Of a stretch of 64,000 nucleotides of DNA, positions 15,717 to 24,413 are shown piece after piece. A model generated the notes under the pieces. That model was given only the letters and a program-made list of their open reading frames with translations, made no database searches and had not been told where the DNA came from. Position numbers and translations under genes: made by a program. The DNA is taken from the NCBI GenBank assembly GCA_016780825.1, contig JADHLF010000005.1, forward strand, positions 1 to 64,000, in the 5' to 3' direction. This DNA comes from Planktomarina sp. (GTDB lineage Bacteria; Pseudomonadota; Alphaproteobacteria; Rhodobacterales; Rhodobacteraceae). How positions within the stretch are numbered: position 1 is the stretch's first letter; the number at the start of each line of letters is the position of its first letter.

Positions 15717-16916
15717 TCAATCCTTTAAGCCCGAAGATTTATGCAGCATCCAATCCACCACGAAATTCACCGCGACAGTGAGCAAGGCAATTGCTCCAGC
15801 CGCCAAGAGCGGGGCGGTGGCCACATTTGGTGCAAATGCAGCAAAATTAATGAATTGCGACAGATCTTTAACCATTGTTCCCCAATCTGCGAGGGGCGGC
15901 TGAATGCCCACGCCCAAAAAGGACAGCGACGCAATGGTGAGAAACACGAAACAAAACCGCAAGCCGAATTCGGCCAAAAGCGGTGCTGTGGCGTTGGGCA
16001 GGATCTCCTTAAAAATGAGATACCCCATACCCTCTCCGCGCAGCTTGGCCGCTTCGATGTAGTCCATCACAACAATATTTTGCCCCACCGCGCGCGCCAA
16101 ACGATAGACCCGCGTGCTGTCAATCATCGCAATGATCAAAATCATAAAGAGTGTGCGATCAATCCCAAGCTGGTTGGACCAGACGCTGGCGATTGTCATC
16201 AAAAGCAGTGCAAAAATAAGAGCCGGAATGGCCATCAAGACATCAACGGTGCGTGACAGGATTTGATCCAACCATCCCCCAACAATTGCAGCCAAAAATC
16301 CAAGCGAGCCACCCACGAAGAACGCCAGGCATGTGGTGGCAAAGGCAATACCCACGGTATTCTGAGCGCCATAGATCAGACGGCTATAGATGTCGCGGCC
16401 GATTTGATCCGTACCAAGCGGAAAATTTGGATCACCCCCCATCATCGGGTTCCCTCCGGGCACGATATTGGCATTGGCAAAAATCTCTTCCTGCCCATGG
16501 GGCGCAATCGATCCGGCAAAAATGGATACAAGCGCGTAAAGCAAGATGACCAAAACACCAAAAGCAGCCGTCAGCGGCATGGCGCGAAACAGTTTTCGCG
16601 TCCCAGGGGTACCGACGGTCCGGCCAAACAGGCGAAACAGATAGGCCGCAATCGCAAAGCCGATAAAGCCCTGCACCGCCCAGCGGAAGAAAATCACTCC
16701 AGCGGCCGGCACGCCGTTCACCTCAACGGGCCGGAAGTAATAGCTCACCGCTCCGATCAACACCAACAGTCCCGCAACATAGCCAAAAGCCACCTCAAAG
16801 GGCATATCCCGGAAGAAGGGCTTGTTGCCGGTGAGTTTTTGACCCGCAAAACGAAACACCCAGGCGACAACGGCCGTCGCAATCAGAAGAAAAATCAAAT
16901 TCATCAACCAACTCAT
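15717..16916 (-). CDS. ABC transporter permease, DppC type, with extra N-terminal membrane region
   Basis: 399 residues, about 100 longer than ordinary DppC-type permeases. From about residue 115 it follows the family pattern: membrane helix AAFGVLVILLYALVSIFAG, LGTDQIGRDIYSRLIYGAQN (typical DppC), and the ATPase-contact EAA loop EAAKLRGEGMGYLIFKEILP. The preceding ~110 residues carry additional hydrophobic segments (NLIFLLIATAVVAWVF; GYVAGLLVLIGAVSYYF; QGFIGFAIAAYLFRLF) that are not part of the usual fold. The start overlaps the 16913 permease by 4 bases, so the extension is not an annotation artefact of a distant start. It forms the inner-membrane channel with its partner. Confidence 0.9.
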   Translation of the reverse strand: MSWLMNLIFLLIATAVVAWVFRFAGQKLTGNKPFFRDMPFEVAFGYVAGLLVLIGAVSYYFRPVEVNGVPAAGVIFFRWAVQGFIGFAIAAYLFRLFGRTVGTPGTRKLFRAMPLTAAFGVLVILLYALVSIFAGSIAPHGQEEIFANANIVPGGNPMMGGDPNFPLGTDQIGRDIYSRLIYGAQNTVGIAFATTCLAFFVGGSLGFLAAIVGGWLDQILSRTVDVLMAIPALIFALLLMTIASVWSNQLGIDRTLFMILIIAMIDSTRVYRLARAVGQNIVVMDYIEAAKLRGEGMGYLIFKEILPNATAPLLAEFGLRFCFVFLTIASLSFLGVGIQPPLADWGTMVKDLSQFINFAAFAPNVATAPLLAAGAIALLTVAVNFVVDWMLHKSSGLKD

Positions 16917-17902
16917 TTCGGGTGCCTCAATCTTGGGTTGGAGAGGATGGATAGAATATCCGCCATCAAATTCAGCAAGATATAGGCAGCGGCAAAGATG
17001 AGGCAGCAGGCCTGTACCACCGGAATATCGCGGATTTTCACGCTGTCGACAAACAGTTGACCGATGCCAGGATATACAAACACCACCTCAACCACCACAA
17101 CACCGGTGATGAGATAGGCGAGGTTGAGCGCAATCACATTGATAATCGGCGCCAAAGCATTCGGCAGCGCATGGCGCACGATCACGCGCATGGGGCTTAT
17201 GCCTTTGAGGCGGGCCATTTCAATATAGGGGCTGGCCAAAAGGTTGATGATCGCCGCGCGGGTCATCCGCATCATATGGGCTGTCACCACTAGGGTCAGA
17301 GTTAAGGCCGGGAGCATGGTCCGGTTGAGTTTTTCGCCCAGCGCCATGCCATCATAGACATTTGACAGGGAGGGGAAGATCGGATTGAGCACCGCAAGCA
17401 CCAAAATCAATATATAAGCAAGGAAAAATTCTGGGCTGGAGATAGACGAAAGCGTGGTAATATTCACCGCCCGATCAAAGATCGAATTGCGATAAAGCGC
17501 CGCCAGAACACCCAAAGTGATCGAGATTGGCACAGCGAACATGGCGGTAACGCCAGCCAAAAACATTGTTGCTTTGAACCGCGGAGCGATTTGCTCCACC
17601 ACACCCACCAATTGATCTCCGCCCATATTCGACGCGAAATTCATCTGTGCAAAGCTAATCCCCAGATCGCCGGTCAACACATTGCCCAGCCAGGAAAAAT
17701 ATCTCATGAAATAGTTTTGGTCCAAACCCAAATCCGCACGGATTTGCGCCACAGCCTCATCGGTTGCCCCCTGCCCCAGAATCGCCTGGGCAAAATCACC
17801 CGGCAAGGCATTCACGGCAATAAAAATAACCATCGAAACAATTAGCAATGTTAATAATCCAAGTGCCAATCGTTGAAGAATGATCTGAAAGATAGACCCC
17901 AC
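16913..17902 (-). CDS. ABC transporter permease, DppB type
   Basis: 329 residues. The GTG at 17902 is chosen because TTAGGAG lies 7 bases upstream; a nearby ATG is out of frame. The family features are all present: N-terminal helix ALGLLTLLIVSMVIFIAVNALPGD, NYFMRYFSWLGNVLTGDLGIS, the membrane core, and the EAA loop EMARLKGISPMRVIVRHALP near residue 225. It pairs with the 15717 permease. First gene of the four-gene importer operon; 84 bases separate it from the pip gene, so the operon may have its own promoter there. Confidence 0.93.
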   Translation of the reverse strand: MGSIFQIILQRLALGLLTLLIVSMVIFIAVNALPGDFAQAILGQGATDEAVAQIRADLGLDQNYFMRYFSWLGNVLTGDLGISFAQMNFASNMGGDQLVGVVEQIAPRFKATMFLAGVTAMFAVPISITLGVLAALYRNSIFDRAVNITTLSSISSPEFFLAYILILVLAVLNPIFPSLSNVYDGMALGEKLNRTMLPALTLTLVVTAHMMRMTRAAIINLLASPYIEMARLKGISPMRVIVRHALPNALAPIINVIALNLAYLITGVVVVEVVFVYPGIGQLFVDSVKIRDIPVVQACCLIFAAAYILLNLMADILSILSNPRLRHPK

Positions 17903-17986
17903 CAGACATCTCCTAATTTCATAAAGTGCTTAAGTGAGGGTAACGCCTGAAAAACATATGTAAAGTCTCTAAATCACGGTTTCCCG

Positions 17987-18955
17987 CTATGGGCGCAAAG
18001 CATCCATGATTTTCACCAATTGCGCGCTTATGGGCGCATCAGACAGGGCGTGACCGGCCTTGCCCACCATTTGCAATCGTGCCTTCGGCCAGGCCTGCGC
18101 CAATTGCCAGGCGGTTTGAGGCGGGCAGATCATGTCATAGCGGCCTTGCACAATGTCACCGGGAACCTCAGCCAGCCGGTCCATATTGTTCAACACCGCC
18201 TGTTTCGGACTCAAAAACAACTGGTTTGAAAAATAGTGGTTCTCAAGCCGTGCGAAGGCGCGGGCATATTGCGATGGGGTTTCACCGGACATTCCAGTTG
18301 AGTCAATCGACGCTAAGGCATTCTCCCAACCGGCCCAAGCACGGGCGTAGCGGGTCTCTTGCATCAAATCACCACTGAACAGACGAGCGCCATAGGCCGC
18401 GATCAGATCATCTTGCTCTTGCTCGGGGATTAAATCGGCAAATCGCGCCCAGGCTTCTGGCCAGAACCGTCCAGCGCCGCCTCCATAAAACCAATCGAGC
18501 TCCGATTTCTGGCCCAAGAACACGCCACGCAAAATCAAATGCCGCACGGAAGAGACATGGGCCTGCGCATAAATCAAAGCCAGGGTGGCGCCCCAACTGC
18601 CGCCAAAGACCATCCAGCGCTCAATGCCCAAAGCCTCCCGAATTTTCTCAATATCAGACACCAAATGCCAAGTGGTGTTATGCGCGACCTCCGCATGCGG
18701 CCGGGACCGCCCACAGCCGCGCTGATCGAACAGAATAACCCGGTAAACTGCGGGGTCAAAATACCGGCGCATCGACGGGCTGCACCCGCCACCAGGGCCG
18801 CCATGCAAAACAACCACAGGGACACCATCGGGCTTGCCGCATTGCTCCACATATATGTGATGCCCATCGCCCACGCTCAAAATCCGTTGGTCGAAAGGCT
18901 CAATCGACGGATAAAGAACTTGAACTGCGCGTTTTTGACCTGCGACTTTGTCCAT
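17987..18955 (-). CDS. pip: Proline iminopeptidase
   Basis: 322 residues from ATG 18955 (AGGA 6 bases upstream); a longer frame to 19039 would run into the ubiG control region. Alpha/beta hydrolase of peptidase family S33 that removes N-terminal proline from peptides in the cytoplasm. HGGPGGG (oxyanion region, ~43), FDQRGCGRSRPHA (~70), nucleophile elbow GGSWGATLAL (~110), and late Asp/His region YDMICPPQTAW and GKAGHALSD. Next to a peptide-type importer, it plausibly digests imported peptides, but the two are separated by 84 bases. Confidence 0.93.
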   Translation of the reverse strand: MDKVAGQKRAVQVLYPSIEPFDQRILSVGDGHHIYVEQCGKPDGVPVVVLHGGPGGGCSPSMRRYFDPAVYRVILFDQRGCGRSRPHAEVAHNTTWHLVSDIEKIREALGIERWMVFGGSWGATLALIYAQAHVSSVRHLILRGVFLGQKSELDWFYGGGAGRFWPEAWARFADLIPEQEQDDLIAAYGARLFSGDLMQETRYARAWAGWENALASIDSTGMSGETPSQYARAFARLENHYFSNQLFLSPKQAVLNNMDRLAEVPGDIVQGRYDMICPPQTAWQLAQAWPKARLQMVGKAGHALSDAPISAQLVKIMDALRP

Positions 18956-19024
18956 AACTGTCCTATATAAAGCAATGGCTGGGTCCTGCCCTGCCTGATA
19001 TGTTAAATCCATATGGAGATGGGA

Positions 19025-19771
19025 ATGCAAGGCAACCAATCGACCGTCGATCCCGCAGAAGTCGCAAAATTTGAAGCGATGGCCGCAGAGTGGTGGGATT
19101 TAGAGGGCAAATTCAAGCCCTTGCACATGCTCAATCCGTGCCGCTTGGATTACATCACCCAGCAAATTTCAATGGAGTTTGACCGCGATTTATCAGCCAA
19201 TCTTCCATTTAAAGGCCTGCGGATCCTGGACATTGGCTGCGGCGGCGGCTTGCTCTGTGAACCCATGGCCCGTCTTGGCGCAACTGTTGTGGGTGCGGAT
19301 GCGGCCGCTGGCAACATCCCGGTGGCAAAGTTACACGCAGAACAATCAGGCCTTGAGATTGATTACCGCCACATCACCGCCGAAGCCTTGGCAGAAGCCG
19401 GTGAACAATTTGACGTGGTGTTGAATATGGAGGTGGTCGAACATGTGGCCAGCCCGCCGGCCTATCTGCACGCCTGCCAAGAGCTGCTGCGCCCAGGCGG
19501 GCTGCATATTTGCTCCACGCTGAACCGCAACCCCAAGAGCTTTTTATTTGCCATCATCGGGGCAGAATGGGTCATGCGGTGGTTGCCCAAGGGCACCCAT
19601 GATTGGAATAAATTTATCACCCCAGATGAACTCTTCGGTCTGCTGGAAAACGCTGGGCTCAAGCCGGTAGACCGCAAAGGTTTTGTCTTTAATAAAGTGG
19701 CCTGGAGCTGGTCGATCTCAGCACAGGATCTCAGCGTCAACTATGTCACCGCGAGCATCAAGCCCACCTAG
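19025..19771 (+). CDS. ubiG: Ubiquinone biosynthesis O-methyltransferase UbiG
   Basis: 248 residues. Three in-frame ATGs (19013, 19019, 19025) are possible; GGAG at 19015-19018 is correctly spaced only for 19025. UbiG performs both O-methylations of ubiquinone synthesis. Visible: DPAEVAKFEAMAAEWWDLEG, KFKPLHMLNPCRLDYI (UbiG-specific N-terminus), SAM motif I LDIGCGGGLLCEPMARLGA (~63-82), GADAAAGNI, FDVVLNMEVVEHV, and LRPGGLHICSTLNRNPKS. The C-terminal GTHDWNKFITPDEL is also characteristic. It is divergent from pip and converges with the MarR gene, sharing 4 bases. Confidence 0.96.
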   Translation: MQGNQSTVDPAEVAKFEAMAAEWWDLEGKFKPLHMLNPCRLDYITQQISMEFDRDLSANLPFKGLRILDIGCGGGLLCEPMARLGATVVGADAAAGNIPVAKLHAEQSGLEIDYRHITAEALAEAGEQFDVVLNMEVVEHVASPPAYLHACQELLRPGGLHICSTLNRNPKSFLFAIIGAEWVMRWLPKGTHDWNKFITPDELFGLLENAGLKPVDRKGFVFNKVAWSWSISAQDLSVNYVTASIKPT

Positions 19772-20211
19772 GCCTCGCTGGACAGGCTCAAGCGCAGCTC
19801 GCGCAAAATGGGTAGAATGCTCTTGATATTAGCCTCCCCCGAAACCCCTGTTGCGGCGGTCAAAATTGGGGCAATCTGGGCAAAAGCATGATCTCGCGCT
19901 GCCCGCCCAGCGGGGCTGATCACAACCTGTTTGCGCCGCGCATCATCCCAATCGGGCCGAATATGAACATAGCCGGCCCATTCCAACTTATTGAGTGTGT
20001 TGGTCATCGCGCCACGCGTCAGGTTAAAGGTTTTGGCCAATTGCGCCGGGGTGCGCTCGCCACCCACATGGGCCAAATGATTGAGCACCGAAAAATGCGA
20101 CAACTCCATACCTTTCGGCAGGCCCTTTGAAATTCGACTGCGCAACAATTGCTCCAAAGCCAGAATTTCCGAAAACAAGCTGACAGAGAGAGTTTCAATC
20201 GATTTTGTCAT
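19768..20211 (-). CDS. MarR-family transcriptional regulator
   Basis: 147 residues. Winged-helix core: MELSHFSVLNHLAHVG, TPAQLAKTFNLTRGAMTNTL (recognition helix), NKLEWAGYVHIRPDWDDARR and KQVVISPAGRAARD, the classic MarR D-x-R wing. Flanking helices make a dimer. It overlaps the downstream end of ubiG (convergent) and its start lies within the end of the nitrilase gene, so it belongs to the leftward comF/grxC/nitrilase/marR series. Ligand and targets unknown. Confidence 0.88.
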   Translation of the reverse strand: MTKSIETLSVSLFSEILALEQLLRSRISKGLPKGMELSHFSVLNHLAHVGGERTPAQLAKTFNLTRGAMTNTLNKLEWAGYVHIRPDWDDARRKQVVISPAGRAARDHAFAQIAPILTAATGVSGEANIKSILPILRELRLSLSSEA

Positions 20212-21037
20212 GACTGAGATACCGTTTCAAAGCAAATGGACGATCATGCTGCAAGGATGCCACACGCGCACGCGCCCTGTCCACTTCACCTAGGTCTAAT
20301 GTCGCGAAATGCAATCCAATGTCCGGCCCTGCGTCCAAAATGACCTCACCCCAAGGCCCAACAATCAAACTATGCCCAAATGTTTTGCGCCCAGATCCTG
20401 GATGCACGCCGGTTTGCGCCGCAGAAATCACAAAACACCCCGTCTCAATCGCCCGCGCCTGCAGCAAAACATGCCAATGCGCCTCGCCCGTGGGACGGGC
20501 AAAGGCAGATGGCACCGCCAAGACTTGAGCCCCCGCCTGCGCGAGGGCACGATGCAATGCTGCAAACCGCAGATCATAGCAAATACTTAGCCCCAACTCA
20601 GCCCAAGGCGTCTGCACAACCGCCGCCTCTGTGCCGGGACGATATCCTTTGGACTCGTGATACCGTTCTGTGTCAGACAGGGTGACATCAAACATATGAA
20701 TTTTATCATAAAATGCGACAATCTCCCCCTCTGCATTGATCATAACAGAGCGGTTGGCAAAGCGGCCGTCGTCGCCCATGGTTTTGACCGTCACAGAGCC
20801 AAGCGCAACCCAAAGCCCCAAGCGCCGCGCCCGCTCGCAAATGGCTAAAATAAAACTGTTCCCCTCATAGGGCTCCAGCACCTGCAATTGATGTGCGCGG
20901 TCCAGCGAGACGCAATTTGTCACCTCCGGCAGGAACAAAATATCCTGCCCGGCCGATTGGTCCATAAGGTTCAAGACCGTTGCAAGATTCTCAGCGGGTT
21001 GATCGCTAGAAGTTATTTGCGCAATCGCAACTCTCAC
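20195..21037 (-). CDS. Carbon-nitrogen hydrolase (Nit family amidase)
   Basis: 280 residues. The Glu-Lys-Cys triad of the nitrilase superfamily is seen: LFLPEVTNC (Glu ~38), AFYDKIHMFDV (Lys ~110) and LSICYDLRF (Cys ~146). The FYDKIHLFDV and SICYDLRFPxL patterns are those of the Nit1/Nit2 branch, which includes omega-amidase and deaminated-glutathione amidase. The latter would be consistent with the neighbouring glutaredoxin gene, whose stop overlaps this start by 4 bases. Exact substrate is not shown by sequence. Confidence 0.9.
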   Translation of the reverse strand: MRVAIAQITSSDQPAENLATVLNLMDQSAGQDILFLPEVTNCVSLDRAHQLQVLEPYEGNSFILAICERARRLGLWVALGSVTVKTMGDDGRFANRSVMINAEGEIVAFYDKIHMFDVTLSDTERYHESKGYRPGTEAAVVQTPWAELGLSICYDLRFAALHRALAQAGAQVLAVPSAFARPTGEAHWHVLLQARAIETGCFVISAAQTGVHPGSGRKTFGHSLIVGPWGEVILDAGPDIGLHFATLDLGEVDRARARVASLQHDRPFALKRYLSHDKID

Positions 21038-21291
21038 GGCGCCAACATCGCCGCCAATTTGCCAGACCGGTCCAGAGCATAAAGCTCATCACAACCGCCA
21101 ATATACACATCATCAATAAAAATCTGCGGAACCGTATGCCGACCATTGGCCCGCGTTTGCATTTCAGAACGGCGCTCCGGGCTGCGCGAAAGATCCACTT
21201 CGGCAAAGGTTACGCCTTTGGCATCCAAAAGCCGTTTGGCGGCGTGGCAATAACCACAAAGCGGTGAGGTATATATTTCGACAATCGCCAT
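21034..21291 (-). CDS. grxC: Glutaredoxin 3
   Basis: 85 residues, GGAG 8 bases before ATG. Dithiol active site PLCGYC (residues ~11-16) in VEIYTSPLCGYCHAAKRLL, with glutathione-binding TVPQIFIDDVYIGG carrying the cis-Pro, and GGCDELYALDRSGKL. It reduces disulfides and glutathionylated proteins in the cytoplasm using glutathione. CGYC instead of CPYC is common in alphaproteobacterial GrxC. Overlaps the nitrilase gene by 4 bases. Confidence 0.95.
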   Translation of the reverse strand: MAIVEIYTSPLCGYCHAAKRLLDAKGVTFAEVDLSRSPERRSEMQTRANGRHTVPQIFIDDVYIGGCDELYALDRSGKLAAMLAP

Positions 21292-21499
21292 TCTCTAAAC
21301 TCCATTGGCTCCGTTGCCATTACAGCACTTCAGATGAACACCGCGCCACCACAAACCTATTGCGCGCTGGGCGGCTTGGAGGCTGTGATGATGCCGAAAC
21401 TCATCGGTCACTGACTGTGCTGTAAATGATCCAGACGCTCTATAGCAATTTTTTTCTCTCTGCGCCACGCGCAGCATGCCGCGGCACGATGGAGCAAGA

Positions 21500-22261
21500 T
21501 CACGATGGTTTTGCAGCGCGGGCCAATGCAATGACAGATACAGTTTTCGCACCAGCTTCCAAACAGACCCGCGCAGCTTCTGAAAAAGTTGCCCCGGATG
21601 TAAACACATCGTCGACCAAAACCACCTCCTGGCCAGCCACACATCCAGCCCGCGCCGGGTTTATCGCCATGGAGGCATGCAGCAATTTCCGGCGTTCCTG
21701 TGCGGTGTGATCCTTAAGCTCCGGAGTGCGGCAACACTTCCTCAACCCATCCAAACAGCACTCAAGCCCCGCCATCTGCGCCATCTTCTGCGCAATAAGC
21801 GCGGATTGATTAAACCGTCGGCGCCATTGCCGTTGCCAATGCAGAGGAATTGGAATCCGAACAGGGGAAGATGGAAAAATCTCCGCGCCCCGGCGCAACA
21901 TCCAATGGGCAAAAGGCGCGATTAGGTCATGCCGATCTTGGCGCTTGAGGGCTAAAATCATACTGCGCGCTTTAGCATTGTACAAAAACACCGCGCGCCC
22001 GCTGATCCAGGGGCGCGGTGTGTTTAAACAGTCGTCACAAAGACTATTCGCATCATTGTGATCCCCCAAAATTGGCGCACCACATTTTGGACAGCAGCAT
22101 CCGGCAATAAAATGCGCCTCGCGCCAACATTCCGGGCAAAGGTGCAGGTGATTTTGCACCAAGACTCTACAACCGGGACATTGTTGGGGAAAAATCACTT
22201 GCAACACACCTTGCAAACCACAGAGCTCCCTTTTACCCCAAAGCCATGACAGCGCCCGCAC
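21500..22261 (-). CDS. ComF-family phosphoribosyltransferase-like protein
   Basis: 253 residues with a GTG start at 22261 that overlaps the divergent methyltransferase start by 16 bases; an initiation codon ~15 codons later would also fit the family. N-terminal zinc-ribbon with paired cysteines (CPGCRVL, CPECW, CCCPKCGAP, CDDCL). C-terminal type I PRTase fold with PIPLHWQRQWRRRFNQSALIA and the PRPP-binding loop EVVLVDDVFTSGATFSEAA (~215). ComF proteins take part in DNA uptake in competent bacteria and are widely present elsewhere with unclear roles. The 208 bases between its stop and grxC (21292-21499) hold no gene I can support. Confidence 0.88.
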   Translation of the reverse strand: MRALSWLWGKRELCGLQGVLQVIFPQQCPGCRVLVQNHLHLCPECWREAHFIAGCCCPKCGAPILGDHNDANSLCDDCLNTPRPWISGRAVFLYNAKARSMILALKRQDRHDLIAPFAHWMLRRGAEIFPSSPVRIPIPLHWQRQWRRRFNQSALIAQKMAQMAGLECCLDGLRKCCRTPELKDHTAQERRKLLHASMAINPARAGCVAGQEVVLVDDVFTSGATFSEAARVCLEAGAKTVSVIALARAAKPS

Positions 22262-23061
22262 TCTTCGATCCCACAGCTCAAGCCAAGGCCCGCGCGCGCG
22301 CCGGCGCTGGAGGCATGTTTTTGCAAGAGCTGGCCTGCGCTGAAATCCTAGAAAGACTGACTGCGGTTTACAGGCAGTTTAAATCCGTCGCCATCGTCAC
22401 CGGTTTTCCACAGGTTTGGTCTGCCCCCTTTCCCAACGCAGAACTGGTGCGCGATGAGGATACGCTGGAATTGAGCCCCAGGCAGTATGATCTGGTCATT
22501 CACGCAATGGCGCTGCATCATTGCAATGACCCCATAGGCCAAGTTGTCCAATGCAGCCGCGCGTTGCAAGCCGACGGGCTTTTCATGGGGGTGTGTTTCG
22601 GAGGTCAGACCCTCACGGAACTGCGCAGCGCCCTCTCCGTGGCGGAAGCGAATGTGCGCGGCGGCTTGTCACCGCGTGTCACCCCTATGGCGGAAATTCG
22701 AGAGCTTGGCTCCCTCTTGCAGCGCGCCGGCCTCGCCTTACCGGTGGCAGATTCTCTAAAAATACCGGCAGCCTATCGCGATATTTATCACCTCATGCGC
22801 GATCTTCGCGATATGGGTGAAACCAATATCATGACAGCACGTCCAAAAACCTTCACCGGCAAGTCACTTTTTGACCGGGCCCAAGAGATTTTTGCCGCGG
22901 AATTCCCCGCCGATGCGGGCCGCGTTGCCTGCACCTTCGATTTGGTTTTCCTTTCGGGTTGGGCGCCCGACGCCAGCCAACCCAAAGCATTAAAACCCGG
23001 ATCCGTGACGAAATCGCTCCAACAGGCTTTAGAAGAGGCAAAAAGCTCCTTGGGCAATTGA
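22246..23061 (+). CDS. NDUFAF5/BioC-like methyltransferase with degenerate SAM motif
   Basis: 271 residues. The layout follows the NDUFAF5-like branch of class I methyltransferases: FDPTAQAKARARAGAG start, PRQYDLVIHAMALHHCNDPI (~85-105), QCSRALQADGLFMGVCFGGQ (~115), TLTELRSALSVAEANVRGG, SPRVTPMAEIRELGSLLQRA, MRDLRDMGETN and an end KPGSVTKSLQ. Where motif I (D/E-x-G-x-G-x-G) is expected there is only VAIVTGFPQVW, so SAM binding is questionable or unusual. Mitochondrial NDUFAF5 acts in complex I assembly as an arginine hydroxylase. A similar role here is possible, not shown. It lies 50 bases before hemH. Confidence 0.78.
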   Translation: MTAPALFDPTAQAKARARAGAGGMFLQELACAEILERLTAVYRQFKSVAIVTGFPQVWSAPFPNAELVRDEDTLELSPRQYDLVIHAMALHHCNDPIGQVVQCSRALQADGLFMGVCFGGQTLTELRSALSVAEANVRGGLSPRVTPMAEIRELGSLLQRAGLALPVADSLKIPAAYRDIYHLMRDLRDMGETNIMTARPKTFTGKSLFDRAQEIFAAEFPADAGRVACTFDLVFLSGWAPDASQPKALKPGSVTKSLQQALEEAKSSLGN

Positions 23062-23111
23062 CGAGACCCATTTTCCAGTTATTTGCAAGGGAACAGATTC
23101 AGGAGTTCGCC

Positions 23112-24170
23112 GTGACAGATCAAGACACCGCCTATTTGCCCTTATCCGCTGCACCAGCAGATCACCCAAAGGTAAAGGCGCCAAAGATTGGGGTTTTGCT
23201 GTCCAATCTGGGCACACCTGACAATTATGACTATTGGTCCATGCGGCGATACCTGGGCGAATTCTTGTCGGATCGGCGGGTGATTGATTACAGCCCTTGG
23301 CTTTGGCAGCCTTTGCTCCAACTCATTATCCTAACAAAAAGACCGTTTTCTTCTGGCGCGGCCTATAAGTCGATTTGGAATATGGAAGCGAATGAAAGCC
23401 CTCTGGCCACCATCACCAAGGCGCAAACCCAAGCGGTTCGGGCAGAAATTTCCAAACGCTATGACGGGGCTGTTATGGTGGAATATTGTATGCGTTACGG
23501 CAACCCTTCCACACAGTCAGTCGTGCAAAAAATGGTCGATGCCGGATGTCAGAAAATCTTGTTCTTTCCGCTCTATCCGCAATTCGCCGGCGCCACCTCC
23601 GCCACAGCCAATGATGAATTTTTCAGAAGTTTGATCAAGCAAACTTGGCAACCGGCCGCGCGGACTGTCAGCCCCTACTTTGATCGCCCCGATTATATCA
23701 ACGCATTGGCGACCTCGATTGAGCAGGCCTATGAGGCGGCCGAGCGGCGGCCCGAGGTTTTGGTGTGCTCCTATCATGGGGTGCCAAAACGCTATTTGAT
23801 GCAGGGAGATCCCTATCATTGCCAGTGCCAAAAAACCACGCGCCTGTTAAAAGAGCGCCTGGGTTGGGATGACACAGAAATTGTCACCACCTTCCAATCA
23901 AAATTCGGCCCAGAGGAGTGGTTGCAGCCCTATACAGTCGAAGAAGTGGCGCGTATGGCCGAAAAGGGCCAAAAAAATATTGCAGTCTGCGCCCCAGCCT
24001 TTTCTGCCGATTGTATCGAAACGCTGGAAGAAGTTAACGAAGAGATCAAAGAAAGCTTTGAGCATGCCGGCGGTGAGCATTTCACTTATATTCCCTGCCT
24101 GAATGACAGCAAGGAACATATTGAAACCCTCAGCAACGTGATTTCAGAAAACCTTCAAGGCTGGATCTAA
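23112..24170 (+). CDS. hemH: Ferrochelatase
   Basis: 352 residues from GTG 23112 with AGGAG 6 bases upstream; an open frame from 22959 overlaps the previous gene and lacks a binding site. Ferrochelatase inserts Fe2+ into protoporphyrin IX, the last step of heme synthesis. Blocks: KIGVLLSNLGTPDNYDYWSMRRYL (~20), ILFFPLYPQFAGATSAT (~155), CSYHGVPKRYLMQGDPYHCQC (~220; active His), TTFQSKFGPEEWLQPYT, and AVCAPAFSADCIETLEE. Together with hemJ (55 kb) and hemW (47 kb) it gives the window several heme genes, though they are not clustered. Ends in a bidirectional terminator. Confidence 0.97.
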   Translation: MTDQDTAYLPLSAAPADHPKVKAPKIGVLLSNLGTPDNYDYWSMRRYLGEFLSDRRVIDYSPWLWQPLLQLIILTKRPFSSGAAYKSIWNMEANESPLATITKAQTQAVRAEISKRYDGAVMVEYCMRYGNPSTQSVVQKMVDAGCQKILFFPLYPQFAGATSATANDEFFRSLIKQTWQPAARTVSPYFDRPDYINALATSIEQAYEAAERRPEVLVCSYHGVPKRYLMQGDPYHCQCQKTTRLLKERLGWDDTEIVTTFQSKFGPEEWLQPYTVEEVARMAEKGQKNIAVCAPAFSADCIETLEEVNEEIKESFEHAGGEHFTYIPCLNDSKEHIETLSNVISENLQGWI

Positions 24171-24174
24171 TTAA

Positions 24175-24204
24175 AAAAGGGCCACTGAAACAGCGGCCCT
24201 TTTT
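24175..24204. terminator. Bidirectional intrinsic terminator between hemH and a small membrane protein gene
   Basis: AAAAGGGCC (24175-24183) pairs with GGCCCTTTT (24195-24203), with the inner CTG/CAG extending the stem. T-runs occur on both strands, so it serves both convergent genes. Confidence 0.9.
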
Positions 24205-24227
24205 CAACTGTACTTGCAAACCGGTAA

Positions 24228-24413
24228 TTAGTTGGTTGCCAATGCCACGATTGCGATCAACGCCAGTGGGATCAACAGCGAACTTGCAGAACCGGCTGCT
24301 TGGTCCATTGTGGATGCAACAACAGGTGCTTCCATGACCGGCTCACTCATACCGCCCGCGAAAGCTGTTGTTGCGGCGGCTGCGAAAACGGTCGCCAAAA
24401 CTAGTTTTTTCAT
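24228..24413 (-). CDS. Small exported single-helix membrane protein
   Basis: 61 residues starting MKKLVLATVFAAAATTAFAG, chosen because GGAG lies 6 bases upstream of ATG 24413; an earlier in-frame ATG at 24425 overlaps that site. The protein is a cleavable Sec signal (cut after AFA), a short acidic/methionine-rich linker (GGMSEPVMEAPVV), then one C-terminal hydrophobic helix SSLLIPLALIAIVALATN. The mature form would be about 42 residues with its N-terminus in the periplasm. Similar short signal-linker-helix proteins are, as I recall, common in Rhodobacteraceae without known function. It is monocistronic and ends at the shared terminator. Confidence 0.75.
   Translation of the reverse strand: MKKLVLATVFAAAATTAFAGGMSEPVMEAPVVASTMDQAAGSASSLLIPLALIAIVALATN

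Noticed and set aside
21292..21499. Possible small gene between comF and grxC
   Set aside because: Only a 27-codon frame without a binding site was found; treated as intergenic.
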